NCBI RefSeq assembly: GCF_000341005.1
Contig: NZ_ANBD01000092.1
Span: 6,880-67,880, forward strand
Origin: Nocardiopsis alkaliphila YIM 80379
GTDB lineage: Bacteria > Actinomycetota > Actinomycetes > Streptosporangiales > Streptosporangiaceae
Length of the DNA stretch: 61,001 bases
Direction: 5' to 3'
Below are positions 20,514 through 31,100 of the stretch, piece after piece (position 1 is the stretch's first letter; the number at the start of each line of letters is the position of its first letter). A model generated the notes under the pieces. The model did no database searches and was not told the origin of the DNA. It saw only the letters and a program-made list of their open reading frames with translations. Made by a program: the position numbers and the translations under genes.

Positions 20514-21980
20514 TCAGCCGCCCACCTTCAGGGCGCCGGCAAAACCAAGGAGTTCGGCGGCGCTCAACCCGTTGACGTGTGCGGCCCCGTACGTGCTCAC
20601 GTAGGCGCCGCGGTCCGGCCGCCAGATGGGCAGGCCCATCTCCACCACCACGGCCTTGGGATGGGTCGCGAGCAGGGCGCCGACGAACGCCTGGGCGCTC
20701 CGGTAGCGGTGCGCGTCCCGCACCACCACGACCAGGTCGCGGTCGCCCACCGAGGTCGACACCGCCGAGGGGTCGTCGGCCTCGGGATCGACCCGCACGG
20801 TGTCCCGGAACCAGGGGCCCAAGCCCCAGGGGACCTCGCCCACCGCCACGCCCGCCGGTGCGTCCACCTCGACCACGAACGGGTTCTCCAACGGCGGCAG
20901 GTCACCGTCCACCCGCACCGCCCTACGGGCACCGGTCAGCCCGATCCTCTCGGAGGCGGTGGCGCGGTCACGCTCGACGACGGACTCACCCACCCAGGCG
21001 CGCAGCCGCGCGTTGCGTTCGGCGGCCTCCTCCAGGCGCTCACCGCTCAGCCGGCCCTCGCGCACGGCGTCCACCAGGGCGGCGCGGACCGCGGCGACCT
21101 GGTCGGCGTACACGAAACGGCCCAGGCACAACAGGTCACAGCCGGCCGCGATGGCCAACACACTCGCTTCGGGGATACCGATGTGCTCACTGACCCCGCG
21201 CATGTCCATGGCGTCGCTCACCACGACCCCGGTGAAACCCAGCTCGTCGCGCAGCAGATCGTTGAGCAGGGCACGGTCGAGGGTGGCGGGTCCCTCGACG
21301 CCCAGCCCTGGAAGTTCGATGTGGGCGGTCAGGATCGACCGGACCCCGGCGTCGATGGCGGCCTGGAAGGGCACCAGCTCACGTCGGCGCAACAGGTCGG
21401 CGTCGGCCTCCACCCGGGGCAGCGTGTGGTGGGAGTCCTGGGAGGTGGCACCGTGGCCGGGGAAGTGCTTGGCGCAGGCCGCGACCCCGCAGGACTGTAG
21501 GCCTTGGACCGAGGCGGCGGCGTGCCGGGCCACGAGTTCGGCGTCGGAACCGAAGGAGCGGGTGCCGATCACGGGGTTGTCGTCGGCGACGTTGACGTCC
21601 ACCGACGGTGCGAGGTCCAAATTGAACCCCAGGTCGGCCAGCTCCAGGCCCAGGGCTCGGAAGGTCTCCCGGGTCAGGTCGGGATCGTCCACCGCGCCCA
21701 GAGCCGCGTTGCCGGGGTAGTCGCTGCCTCGGGCCTGACCGATCCGTGTGACGTCACCCCCCTCCTCGTCGAGGGAGATCAGCGGGTGGTCGGTGGCCTC
21801 GCGCAGGCTCGCGTTGAGCGCGGTGACCTGCTCGGCGCTCTGGAGGTTGTTGTGGAACAGACAGACTCCGGAGAACCCGTTCGCCAGTCCGTCGAGGATC
21901 CACCGAGGAGCCTGGTAGGACTCGAAGGGCACCAGCAGCGTGGCGTTGGCCAATCGCTCCAGGGTCGGGTCGTGCGGCAT
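20514..21980 (-). CDS. Glycoside hydrolase family 3, beta-N-acetylhexosaminidase (NagZ-like)
   Basis: The 488-residue protein has the GH3 catalytic domain with the NagZ signature CAKHFPGHGATSQDSHHTLP, whose His/Asp pair acts in catalysis, and the nucleophile region VVVSDAMDMRG. It lacks a signal peptide, so it should act in the cytoplasm on imported amino-sugar oligosaccharides such as chitobiose or muropeptide sugars. About 150 C-terminal residues form an extra domain. GGAG precedes the ATG. It is the last gene of the transporter operon. Confidence 0.82.
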   Translation of the reverse strand: MPHDPTLERLANATLLVPFESYQAPRWILDGLANGFSGVCLFHNNLQSAEQVTALNASLREATDHPLISLDEEGGDVTRIGQARGSDYPGNAALGAVDDPDLTRETFRALGLELADLGFNLDLAPSVDVNVADDNPVIGTRSFGSDAELVARHAAASVQGLQSCGVAACAKHFPGHGATSQDSHHTLPRVEADADLLRRRELVPFQAAIDAGVRSILTAHIELPGLGVEGPATLDRALLNDLLRDELGFTGVVVSDAMDMRGVSEHIGIPEASVLAIAAGCDLLCLGRFVYADQVAAVRAALVDAVREGRLSGERLEEAAERNARLRAWVGESVVERDRATASERIGLTGARRAVRVDGDLPPLENPFVVEVDAPAGVAVGEVPWGLGPWFRDTVRVDPEADDPSAVSTSVGDRDLVVVVRDAHRYRSAQAFVGALLATHPKAVVVEMGLPIWRPDRGAYVSTYGAAHVNGLSAAELLGFAGALKVGG

Positions 21981-22105
21981 GACGAACTCCGTTCATGAAC
22001 ATGGGTGCCCCATCGGGGCAGACGCGCGGCGGGGAAGGAAGTGGTGGGGCCATGGGGGTGACTGCGGGCCCGGGGCGCAACGGTGGCGTGCCCCCGGGCT
22101 CACGC

Positions 22106-22987
22106 TCAGCCTTTGACCGCCCCCATGGTCAGGCCGGAGACCATGCGGCGCTGGACGAAGAGGAAGAAGACCATGACGGGGACGGTCAACAGGGTCGAAG
22201 CGGCCATGATCGATCCCCATTCGATGGACACCGCGCCGAAGTAGTACTGCAGTGAGATCGGCAGGGTGTAGGCGCCCGTGTTGTTCTGCAAGAACGTGAA
22301 GGCGACGAGGAACTCGTTCCACGCGGTGATGAAGGCGAAGATGCTCGCCGCGGCCAGGCCGGGTGCGACCAGCGGCATCATGATCCGCCAGAAGATCGTC
22401 CAGCCACCGGCACCGTCGATGGCGGCGGCCTCCTCCAGTTGCCTTGGTACCGCGGACACGAAGTTGCGGATCATCAGGATGGTGATCGGCAGGGCGACCG
22501 CCACGTAGATCACGAACACACCGCTCAGGTTGCCGACGAGTTCGACGTCCAAGGTGTTGCCCAGGTGGAAGAAGTTGATGAACAGGGAGATGATCAGCGC
22601 TTCGATCGGCACCATCTGGATCACCAACAGCATGATGATGAACGCCGAGCGCAGGCGGAACCGGAACCGGGCGACCGCGATCGCGGCGAGCAGTGCCAAC
22701 AGGGCGGTGAAGGCCACCGAGCCGACGGTGACGATCAGGCTGTTGGTGAGGAAGGACCAGAAGGAGGTGCCGGGGATGAGGACGCCCGACAGGACCCGTT
22801 CGAAGTGCTCGAAGGTGATCTCTCGGGGGAACACCGTGGGTTCACGGGTGAAGATCTCACCGGTGGGCCGCAGCGCGGTGGCCAGGACCCAGTAGACGGG
22901 GAAGACCGCGAAGAGGAAGACCGCGGTGGCGGCGGCGAACAGCCCCGCCTTCCCGAGGGACCTGCGCAGTCGGTGGACGTTGTTCAT
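22106..22987 (-). CDS. ABC sugar transporter permease (MalG/DasC type)
   Basis: The 293-residue protein has six hydrophobic segments and the binding-protein-dependent permease EAA loop (EEAAAIDGAGGWTIFWRIMMPLVAP) that contacts the ATPase. It forms a heterodimer with the permease encoded just upstream, whose gene it overlaps by four bases. No ATPase gene is in the operon; a shared MsiK-type ATPase elsewhere is usual in actinobacteria. Confidence 0.88.
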   Translation of the reverse strand: MNNVHRLRRSLGKAGLFAAATAVFLFAVFPVYWVLATALRPTGEIFTREPTVFPREITFEHFERVLSGVLIPGTSFWSFLTNSLIVTVGSVAFTALLALLAAIAVARFRFRLRSAFIIMLLVIQMVPIEALIISLFINFFHLGNTLDVELVGNLSGVFVIYVAVALPITILMIRNFVSAVPRQLEEAAAIDGAGGWTIFWRIMMPLVAPGLAAASIFAFITAWNEFLVAFTFLQNNTGAYTLPISLQYYFGAVSIEWGSIMAASTLLTVPVMVFFLFVQRRMVSGLTMGAVKG

Positions 22988-23964
22988 CGGGCCTCCTCCT
23001 GGCGGATCATGGTGCGCAGGTAGTAAGCGCTGATCACGAGCACCAGGACGGTCATGATCACGGCGATGGCCGAACCCATGCCGTAGTCGGGTGGGGTCGA
23101 GGCGAAGCCCAGTTGGAAGATGTAGGTCGGGATCAGGGAGATCTCACGGTTGCTGACACCGCCTCCGAGGATGAACAGCTGGGTGAAGATCCGGAAGTCC
23201 CAGATCACCTGGAGGATCAACAACAGGGCGAAGAGCGGACGCAGCATCGGGAACGTGAGGCTCCAAAAGCTTCGCCAGCCACCGGCGCCGTCGATGCGCG
23301 CGGCCTCGTAGAGTTCGTGCGGGATGCTCTTGAGCCCGGCCAGGACACTGATCGCCACGAACGGGAACGATTGCCACACCACGGTGATGATGAGGATCGG
23401 GAACAGCGTGCTCGGTGAGTTGAACCAGTTGAACTCGTTCCAGCCCGAACCCACCAGCCAGTTCGGCAGGGAGTTCAAGAGGGTGTTGACCAGTCCGTAT
23501 CTGGTGTCGAACAACCAGCGGTAGACGATGGCGGCGCTGATGACCGGGGTGGCCCAGGCCAGCATCAGGCCGAGCCCCAGAGCGGTGGAGGCCCATCTGG
23601 GCAGCTTGTGCATCAGGATGCCGACGAGTGTTCCGAGGATCATCGTCAGGACCACCATGCTCAGGCAGACGATGATCGTGTTGCGAAAGACCGACCAGAA
23701 ACGGTCGTCGGTGAGCACGTAGGCGTAGTGGCCGAAGTCGTTCCACTGCGCGTCCTGGCCCCGCAGTTGGTGCAGGCCGTAGTCGTGCAGCGAGATCCAT
23801 AGCATCTGACCGATGGGCCAGAGCAGGACCACGCCGAGCACGATCAGAGCGGGCAGGATCAGGAAGTAGGGAATGAACCTGAGGCGTGTGCGGCGCGACA
23901 GGGTCACCCGGGCCTCGGGCCGCTCGACCTCGGGCTTGGTGGGGCGTTCCAGCGTTTGTGTCAT
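22984..23964 (-). CDS. ABC sugar transporter permease (MalF/DasB type)
   Basis: The 326-residue protein has a charged N-terminus of about 30 residues, six hydrophobic segments and an EAA loop (YEAARIDGAGGWRSFWSLTFPMLRP). It pairs with the next permease. It lies 84 bases downstream of the binding-protein gene. Confidence 0.88.
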   Translation of the reverse strand: MTQTLERPTKPEVERPEARVTLSRRTRLRFIPYFLILPALIVLGVVLLWPIGQMLWISLHDYGLHQLRGQDAQWNDFGHYAYVLTDDRFWSVFRNTIIVCLSMVVLTMILGTLVGILMHKLPRWASTALGLGLMLAWATPVISAAIVYRWLFDTRYGLVNTLLNSLPNWLVGSGWNEFNWFNSPSTLFPILIITVVWQSFPFVAISVLAGLKSIPHELYEAARIDGAGGWRSFWSLTFPMLRPLFALLLILQVIWDFRIFTQLFILGGGVSNREISLIPTYIFQLGFASTPPDYGMGSAIAVIMTVLVLVISAYYLRTMIRQEEAR

Positions 23965-24048
23965 GAGCCGTTCCTGGCGGATCGAACGGGGGCGGTCACC
24001 GGTCGGGCGACCGCCCCTGGTGCGTGCGTAGCGGACACGCGGACGGGA

Positions 24049-25335
24049 TTACTCGGAGACCTCGCGGTTGAGGGCCTCGGTGAGCTCCTCGTTCAGTTCG
24101 GGCAGGACCTCGTCGGCGGACTCGCCCTCGGCCAGGCGCTGGACGGCGTTCTGGATGGTGGCCAGCTCCCACTGGACATGGCCCCAGTTCGGGGTGTCCG
24201 GGAACAGGCGCAGGTCACCGGTGGCCTGGGTGGCGGCACCGGACAGGATCGGGTCCTCCTGGAAGGTGTCGCTCTCCAGGACGTCGGCGTAGGTCGGGAA
24301 CATCGACGACACCTCGGTGTAGGGCATCGCGTTGTCCTTGCTGTTCAACGTGGTGATGTAGTCGAACGCGGCCTCGGGGTGCTCGCTGGTGCCCCACACG
24401 GCGAGGTCGGAGCCGCCGCCGAAGGCGGGCGCCATGCCGTCCACACCGGGGATGGGCGCGGTGGCCCAGTGGCCGGCGTGCTCGTCGTTGAGGTCCTCGA
24501 GCTGGGTCTGGGCCCAGGGGCCGTCGATGAACATGCCGATCTCACGGTTGACGAAGTCGGCGTGGGCGCAGTCGACCTCGTTGAGACCGATGCAGGCGTT
24601 CGGGGAGATGCCGTCGGTGGTCAGACCCGCGTAGAACTCCAGGGCCTCGGCGGTCTCGGGGGAGTCGAGCCGTCCGACCCACTCGCCACCTTCCTCGACG
24701 GCGAAGTCACCGTCGTTGGCCCACACGAAACTGGCGACACCGTTGAGGAAGTCGGTGGGGGCGGCGAAGCCGGGAACGTCGTATTCGTCCTCGATGTCCT
24801 CAGCGACCTCGACGAGCTCGTCCCAGGTCGCGGGCGGCTGGTGACCGAGCTCGGCCAACCAGTCGGTGTTGTACCAAAGGGCGCGCACTCCGCTGTACCA
24901 GGGAACGCTGTACTGTGCGTCACCGAAGGTACCGTTGGCGTAGGCTCCTTCGAGGAGATCGTCGCTGTCGTCCCAGTCCTCGACGAACCCGGAGACGTCG
25001 TAGAGGGCCTCGGCTTCGGCCCAGGTGGCGACCTGGTCGTTGCCGATCTCGACGACGTCGGGACCTCCGGAGACCATGGCGGTCTGGAAGCGCTGACTGA
25101 ACTCGCCCCAGGGAACCCACTGAACGTCTACGTCGGTGTCCGGGTAAAGCTCCTGGTACTGCTCGGTGACCGTCTCCATGAAGGCGTTCTGGTCCTCACT
25201 GGCGTCGCCCATGCGCCAGACGGTCAAAGTCTCGGGCGCGTCACCGGAGCCACCGCCGCCGTCATCGGAGCCACCGCCGCAGGCGGTCGCCAGCATCACC
25301 ACGGCCGATGCCAGAGCGATCTTGGGGAACCTCAT
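24049..25335 (-). CDS. Extracellular sugar-binding lipoprotein
   Basis: A family 1 solute-binding protein of 428 residues. The signal peptide ends in the lipobox LATAC, so Cys19 should carry the lipid anchor, followed by a Gly/Ser/Asp-rich linker. The GSDLAVWGTSEHPEAAFDYI region near the C-terminal third is typical of sugar binders. The neighbouring NagZ-like enzyme and ROK regulator suggest an amino-sugar di- or oligosaccharide as ligand, but this is inference. The ATG follows GGGAGA. Confidence 0.88.
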   Translation of the reverse strand: MRFPKIALASAVVMLATACGGGSDDGGGGSGDAPETLTVWRMGDASEDQNAFMETVTEQYQELYPDTDVDVQWVPWGEFSQRFQTAMVSGGPDVVEIGNDQVATWAEAEALYDVSGFVEDWDDSDDLLEGAYANGTFGDAQYSVPWYSGVRALWYNTDWLAELGHQPPATWDELVEVAEDIEDEYDVPGFAAPTDFLNGVASFVWANDGDFAVEEGGEWVGRLDSPETAEALEFYAGLTTDGISPNACIGLNEVDCAHADFVNREIGMFIDGPWAQTQLEDLNDEHAGHWATAPIPGVDGMAPAFGGGSDLAVWGTSEHPEAAFDYITTLNSKDNAMPYTEVSSMFPTYADVLESDTFQEDPILSGAATQATGDLRLFPDTPNWGHVQWELATIQNAVQRLAEGESADEVLPELNEELTEALNREVSE

Positions 25336-25545
25336 GTGAATTCATCTCCCTTCGCACCATGGCACCGGGGGTGTGGTGCCCGTGCTCGAAGCGACCTGGG
25401 ATCATGGACGGATCCAGTGCTTCGACGTTCGGTTGGGGGTGTGCTGGGACAGCACGGTCTTGGCCGCCCCGCCGGCGCGGGTACCGAGGTCCGAAACCAC
25501 TACGGACCTGCCGGGACGTGACCTCCTGTGAGGTTGTGAGCTAAA

Positions 25546-25568
25546 TTAACAGGAAACTTTCCTAATAA
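25546..25568. promoter_or_regulatory. Palindromic operator between the transporter operon and the ROK regulator
   Basis: The core AGGAAACTTTCCT (25551-25563) is a perfect palindrome about one central base, with partly symmetric TTAA/ATAA flanks. It stands out as AT-rich in a GC-rich region and lies 29 bases before the regulator start. I infer it is the operator of the ROK protein, controlling itself and perhaps the divergent transport operon. Confidence 0.6.
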
Positions 25569-25591
25569 AAACAGGGTGAGGTGTCACGGTT

Positions 25592-26806
25592 ATGTCTCAA
25601 CGTCCGGGGACTCCCCGGCTGCTGCGCCAGCTCAACGATCGCGCGGCACTGGAGCTACTACTGTCCGGCGGCCCCTTGACCAGGACTCAGCTCGGAACCG
25701 AGACGGGCCTGTCCAAGGTGACCGCATCCCAACTCCTGGCGCGACTGGAAGAACGCGACCTGGTACGCGTGGTCGGTAGTCGCGCTGGAGGGCGTGGCCC
25801 CAACGCCGCCCTCTACGCGGTCGTCCCCGAGAGTGCCTACGTGGCCGTCCTGGACGTGAGCGCGAGCCGGGTCACCGCCACCATCGCCGACATCACCGGG
25901 CAGATCATCAGCGACGTCACCGTCGACCCCAGAGCCTCCGATGACCCGGTCTCCCTCGTCCACACCGCGGTGATGCGCTTGGTGGACACCGCCGGGGTCC
26001 CGCTGGCCAAGGTTCGTGCCTGCGTCATAGGCACCCCCGGTGTCGTCGATCCCCGCACCGGCGACATCCGTTTCTCCTTCGACCTCATGGACTGGCACGA
26101 AGGGATCCTCGAAGCGCTGCGCGCCGACCTCAAGCGTTCGGTCATGCTCGAGAACGACGTCAATCTGGCGGCCCTGGCCGAGCACGCGGACGGCGCCGCC
26201 GTCGGAGTCGACGAGTTCGTGCTCATCTGGCTCAGCGCCGCCGGTGGTGTCGGTATGTCCACCATGATCGGGGGACGGGTCCACCGAGGCCGATCCGGTG
26301 GTGCCGGCGAGATCGGCTACCTGCCCGTCCCCGGTGCGCCCATGCCCACCGACGTGGGCCTGTCCGGCGGCTACGAATCCCTCCAATCCCAGGGTGATCG
26401 GGAACTGTCACATGGCTTCCAGGCCCTGGTCAAGGCCAAACAGGTCCTGCTGCTCGCCGCCGAACACGGCTTCACCGGCGACGACGTCACCGAGGTGGTG
26501 GCCCGCGCCGCCGCCTCCGACACCCCCGAGGGCGACGCCTTCCTCGACGCCTTCGCCGACCGGCTCGCCCGCGGCGTGGCCGCCGTCAGTGTGATGCTCG
26601 ACCCCGGACTGGTCGTCCTCGGCGGCGACGTCGCACAGGCCGGCGGCCCCAAGCTCGCCGAACGGGTTCAAGAGGCCACCGCCCGGCTCGCCCCCAACGC
26701 CACGGAGGTGGCGCTGGGAAGAGTCGAGGGCAACCCCGTGGTGCGCGGTGCCCTCCTACACGGCCTGGAACGTGCCCGCGAGGAGGTCTTCTCCTCGACC
26801 GTCTGA
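25592..26806 (+). CDS. ROK-family transcriptional regulator
   Basis: The 404-residue protein has an N-terminal winged helix (LTRTQLGTETGLSKVTASQLLARLEERDLVR, about residues 29-59) and a C-terminal ROK sugar-kinase-like domain with VIGTPGVVDPRTG and LENDVNLAALAE. The usual ROK zinc-binding cysteines are not evident. It probably represses the adjacent amino-sugar uptake genes until a sugar or sugar phosphate binds. GAGGTG lies eight bases before the ATG. Confidence 0.88.
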   Translation: MSQRPGTPRLLRQLNDRAALELLLSGGPLTRTQLGTETGLSKVTASQLLARLEERDLVRVVGSRAGGRGPNAALYAVVPESAYVAVLDVSASRVTATIADITGQIISDVTVDPRASDDPVSLVHTAVMRLVDTAGVPLAKVRACVIGTPGVVDPRTGDIRFSFDLMDWHEGILEALRADLKRSVMLENDVNLAALAEHADGAAVGVDEFVLIWLSAAGGVGMSTMIGGRVHRGRSGGAGEIGYLPVPGAPMPTDVGLSGGYESLQSQGDRELSHGFQALVKAKQVLLLAAEHGFTGDDVTEVVARAAASDTPEGDAFLDAFADRLARGVAAVSVMLDPGLVVLGGDVAQAGGPKLAERVQEATARLAPNATEVALGRVEGNPVVRGALLHGLERAREEVFSSTV

Positions 26807-26929
26807 GAGGACCGAAGCCACCTTCACGCCGTGCCTGGCGCGTCCTCACCCGCCCAGGCGCGGTCGGTCATCGCCGTTCTCGTCTTCGCCCCTCGGCCGG
26901 GGCCAAAGGAGCCCGGAGTCGTTACGAAG

Positions 26930-27475
26930 TCATGGGTCGTTCGAACCCGGAAGGGGCCCTCGGGGACACGGCCGGCTGGGGGACCTCAGGCGCCGAACCA
27001 TGGCGATTCGAGGACGGACCATGATCCCGGCCTCCTCCTCGACGGCCCACTGACGGACCAACCCCGGCCCCCACTCCGGTCGAGGGAACACGGAAAATCC
27101 CCGTCGCTCGTACCACGGGCCGTTCCAGGGCAGATCACGGAAGGTGGTCAGGGTGACCCGATCGTGCCCTCGCCCGGCGGCCTCGGCGCACACCGCCTCC
27201 ACCAGCGCCCCACCCACCCCGCGCCGTCCATGGTCCGGATGCACCGCGAGCTGTTCGAGATGGGTGCCCCCGTCCAAGGTGACCGTGGCGGCCAAGCCCT
27301 CCACCCGCCCGTCCACCTCGGCCACCATCACCCGTTCGACGTGGTCGAACATCTGCCTGGGGTCGTCCAGCGGAAGCATCACCCCCGCCTCCGTGAAGAG
27401 GGAGTCGGCGGCCAACGACACCGCCACCACGAACTCCGTGTCCTTCGACGCCATCGGCCGGATCACCGGTCCCAT
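26930..27475 (-). CDS. GNAT-family N-acetyltransferase
   Basis: The 181-residue protein has the acetyl-CoA loop AVHPDHGRRGVGGALVEAV (QxxGxG/A-like, RRGVGG) and a C-terminal WYERRGFSVFP typical of GNAT enzymes. The substrate is unknown. The last 20 residues are Pro/Arg-rich. A GGGGGGA ribosome binding site precedes the ATG. It converges on the ROK gene. Confidence 0.8.
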   Translation of the reverse strand: MGPVIRPMASKDTEFVVAVSLAADSLFTEAGVMLPLDDPRQMFDHVERVMVAEVDGRVEGLAATVTLDGGTHLEQLAVHPDHGRRGVGGALVEAVCAEAAGRGHDRVTLTTFRDLPWNGPWYERRGFSVFPRPEWGPGLVRQWAVEEEAGIMVRPRIAMVRRLRSPSRPCPRGPLPGSNDP

Positions 27476-27801
27476 CGTCCCCCCGTGTGCGACGGTTGCT
27501 CACCGTCACCCTAGCGGCGTCCAGACGATTCGTCCCGGCCGATGAACGACGCGGACCCCACACCCACTCAGCGGCGCAGTCGCAGCCCCTTGGGGGTGAC
27601 ATGGAAGCCCGTCGCCACCAAGGCCGAATCCAACGCCGTGCCGAAGGGTGCCAAGGGGCCGCTCATGCCGCCAGTCCGCCCATGGGGTCCGACAAAACCG
27701 AGCCCGGGACACGCCCGACCGAGCCCGGGACACGCCCGGCACGGGGAGCCACCCTGTGGACAACCCCCTGGGAGCCCTCTCGATCACCCATACTGGGGCC
27801 G
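27476..27801. other. Gap with no convincing gene; 21-base tandem repeat
   Basis: Open frames exist on both strands here but lack ribosome binding sites and recognisable sequence. Positions 27697-27717 and 27718-27738 are two tandem copies of a 21-base GC-rich unit. A CATACT hexamer at 27789-27794 precedes the DUF3046 gene by seven bases. Confidence 0.5.
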
Positions 27802-27996
27802 ATGAGACTCACCACCTTCTGGAACAACATGCACGAGCAGTTCGGCGAGGTCTACGCCGACAGCCTCGCCAAGGACTACGTCATCGAGGGGCTGGGTTCG
27901 CGCACCGTGAACCAGGCCTTGGCCGAGGGCGTCGGCGCCAAGGAAGTCTGGCGCGCCGTGTGCGAGGCCTTCGACCTCCCGGCCACCGTCCGATGA
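27802..27996 (+). CDS. DUF3046 protein
   Basis: A 64-residue protein beginning MRLTTFWNNMHEQFGEVYADSLAKDY and containing LGSRTVNQALAEGVGAKEVWRAVCEAFDLP, the DUF3046 family, whose genes habitually sit just before recA in actinobacteria, as here. The function is unknown. There is no ribosome binding site; a CATACT element seven bases before the ATG suggests a leaderless transcript. Confidence 0.88.
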   Translation: MRLTTFWNNMHEQFGEVYADSLAKDYVIEGLGSRTVNQALAEGVGAKEVWRAVCEAFDLPATVR

Positions 27997-28150
27997 GACG
28001 TGGTCCACATTCGCCCCGTGGATCACCGAAAATCGAACACAGGTTCGGGTAGTGTGGTCCCACCGCTGACGAACGTCGTGATTGTCGTACCGAGTGCGTA
28101 GCGTCAAGCGCATCATGAAGAAAAAGGCATCGACCCAACAGGGGAATCCC

Positions 28151-31100
28151 GTGGCTTCTGGAGACCGAGACAAGGCTCTCGAAACAGCGCTCGCGCAGAT
28201 CGAGCGGCAGTTCGGCAAGGGCTCCGTCATGCGCCTGGGCGACGACGACCGCCCGCCGATCGAGGCGATCCCCACCGGCGCCATCGCGCTGGACGTGGCC
28301 CTGGGCATCGGCGGACTGCCCAAGGGCCGGGTCGTGGAGATCTACGGACCCGAGTCGAGCGGGAAGTGCCTGACCGCCGACACCCACGTGTGGACCGACC
28401 ACGGACTCGAAACCGTCGCCGAGCTCTTCGAGCGTGCCGGACAGCCCGTCAGCCGCACCACCCGCGTCACCGACATCCGGGACCTGGGCATCCGCGTGGT
28501 CAACGAGAACGGTGAACTGGAGACCGTCGCCGCCCTGACCCACAACGACCGCAAGCCCGTCCTGAACATCACCAGCGCCTCGGGCCGGCGGGTGAGCGTC
28601 ACCCACAACCACCCCTTGCGGGTCATGAACGAGGACGGCTACATCGTCTGGCGCGAGGCCGGTGACCTGGCCGAGGGCGACACCCTCGTCTCCGCCCGCT
28701 TCGGTGCCAACGAGGCGGCCCTGGGCGGTGGCCTCAGCGAGGACGAGGCCGTCTTCCTCGGCTACCTCGTCGCAGAGGGGACCCTGCTGGACTCCGCCAC
28801 CTCCATCCGCTTCACCAACGGTGACGAGGAGGTGGGCCGTGAGTTCACCTCCATCGCCACCTGGCTCTTCGACACCGAGGTCGAGGTGTCCGAGGGAAGC
28901 GACCGCCTCGAATACGTACTCCCGGGCGTGGAACCGCGCAAGGAGATCGCCGAGCGCTACGGTCTGGACTACGTCGGCTCCGCGAACAAGCGCGTTCCCC
29001 ACGCGGTGCGCACCGGTGGCGACAAGATCCAGCGCGCCTTCCTGTCCGCCCTCTACGAAGGCGACGGGTGGATCGACGACAGCTCCACCATCGGCCTGGG
29101 GACAGCCTCCGAGGGACTGGCCCGCGACGTCCAACTCCTGCTCTACGGCCTGGGCATCCCGGCCTCCCTGTACACCGAGTACGACACCACCTACGAGCGT
29201 GACTATTGGACCGTCGCGATCGACCCCTCGGTGGCCCACCGCTTCCTGGACCAGGTCGGCTTCCGCTCGGCCCGTCGCGCCGCGCAGATCGAGCGCGACT
29301 TCCACCCGTCCTCGCGCGACCCGAGGTTCGAGGACATCCCGAACCTCGGCGGGATGATCCGCTCCCTGCGCGACGGCTTCGGCGGCGACCGTGACTTCGA
29401 TCGGGTGGCCGGCGACCTCTTCCACACCGACGGCGCCCCGACCTGTAGTCGCAACCGGCTCATCGAGATCATCGACTGGGCCAAGAGCCGCGAGCAAGCG
29501 CCCTCCGCCTCGGCCCAGGCCATCATCGGCCACCTGGAGCAGCTGGTCGCAGACCCCTACACCTTTGAGGCGATCACCGCGATCGAGGACGGCGGTGTCC
29601 AGCCCACCTTCGACATCATGCTTCCCCAGACGCACAGCTTCCTGGCCAACGGGGTGCTCTCGCACAACACCACCGTCGCGCTGCACGCGGTGGCCAACGC
29701 CCAGAAGCAGGGCGGGATCGCCGCCTTCGTCGACGCCGAGCACGCACTGGACCCCGAGTACGCCAAGAAGATCGGCGTCAACACCGACGACCTGTTGCTC
29801 TCTCAGCCCGACACCGGTGAGCAGGCGCTGGAGATCGTCGACATGCTGATCCGCTCCGGCGCGATCTCGGTCATCGTCATCGACTCCGTGGCCGCCTTGG
29901 TGCCCCGCGCCGAGATCGAGGGCGAAATGGGCGACAGCCACGTGGGCCTTCAAGCTCGTCTGATGTCCCAAGCCCTGCGTAAGATCGCCGGCGCATTGAG
30001 TTCCACCGGTACCACCGCGATTTTCATCAACCAATTGCGGGAAAAGGTGGGCGTCATGTTCGGGTGCATGCATTATGACACCCGGGTGACCCTCGCCGAC
30101 GGTACGCAGGAAAAGATCGGCAAGATCGTCGATCAGAAAATGGACGTCGAAGTTCTGTCCTACGACCCGGAACGGGACGAGGTCGTTCCTCGGAAGGTCG
30201 TCGGGTGGTTCAACAATGGGGTGGCCGACCACTTCCTCCAGTTCACAGTGGCTCGTTCAGGGAAGAACGGCCGCTCTCAGTTCGCGGCCACGCCCAACCA
30301 CCTGATCCGCACTCCTGGCGGCTGGCGTGAAGCGGGAGAGTTGCTCCCCGGCGACCGGGTCCTGACCTCCCAGCAGCACTTCCTGAACGACCAGCAGCGT
30401 CAGGTCGTCTTCGGAGCATTGATGGGCGACGGTAGCCTCTCCCCGAACACCACGGGGCGCACCGGCACCCGTTTCCGGATGGGACACGGCCAGGCGCAGG
30501 CCGACTACCTCGACTGGAAGGTGTCGCTTCTGGGCAACATCGGGCATACCCGCACCACCAACGACGAGGGTGCCGTCTTCGCCGACTTCACTCCGATTCC
30601 CGAACTGGCCGAGCTGCACGAGGCCGTCTACTTCGGGGACGGCAAGAAGCACCTGAGCTGGGAGTACCTCAAGCAGCTCACCCCGCTCGCCCTGGCCGTG
30701 TGGTACATGGACGACGGTTGCTTCACCGTGCGTTCCAAAGGCGTCCAGCAGCGTACCGAGGGTGGCAGTGGCCGGATCGAGATCTGTGTCGAGGCGATGA
30801 GCCCCGGTAGTCGGACACGCCTGGTGGACTACCTTCGGGACACCCACGGCTTGGACGTCAAACTCCGGTCGAGTGGAAGCCGAAACATCGCGGTCCTCCA
30901 GTTCAGCACCGAATCCAGCGCCCGCTTCCAGGAGATCGTCGCTCCCTACGTGCACGAATCCATGGCACACAAGCTCCTGCCCCGTTTCCAAGGGCAGTGC
31001 CGGATCGAACCGGTGCACTCCGAGCCGGTGGACCGCCTGGTCGCCTCTCCGATCCTGGACATCCAGGTCAAACCGGAGACACGGGGCATGGACAAGTTCG

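Noticed and set aside
27697-27738. Two tandem 21-base copies considered as a CRISPR or regulatory array
   Set aside because: Only two copies, no spacers and no cas genes. Kept only as a minor repeat.
27506-27805. Open frames on both strands before DUF3046
   Set aside because: Low-complexity Pro/Arg/Gly-rich translations typical of non-coding GC-rich DNA, with no start signals.
28082-28150. Longer RecA N-terminus starting at 28082 or 28115
   Set aside because: GTG 28151 has a fitting ribosome binding site and gives the family N-terminus. The extra residues ([11 protein letters not shown]) look like an untranslated leader.
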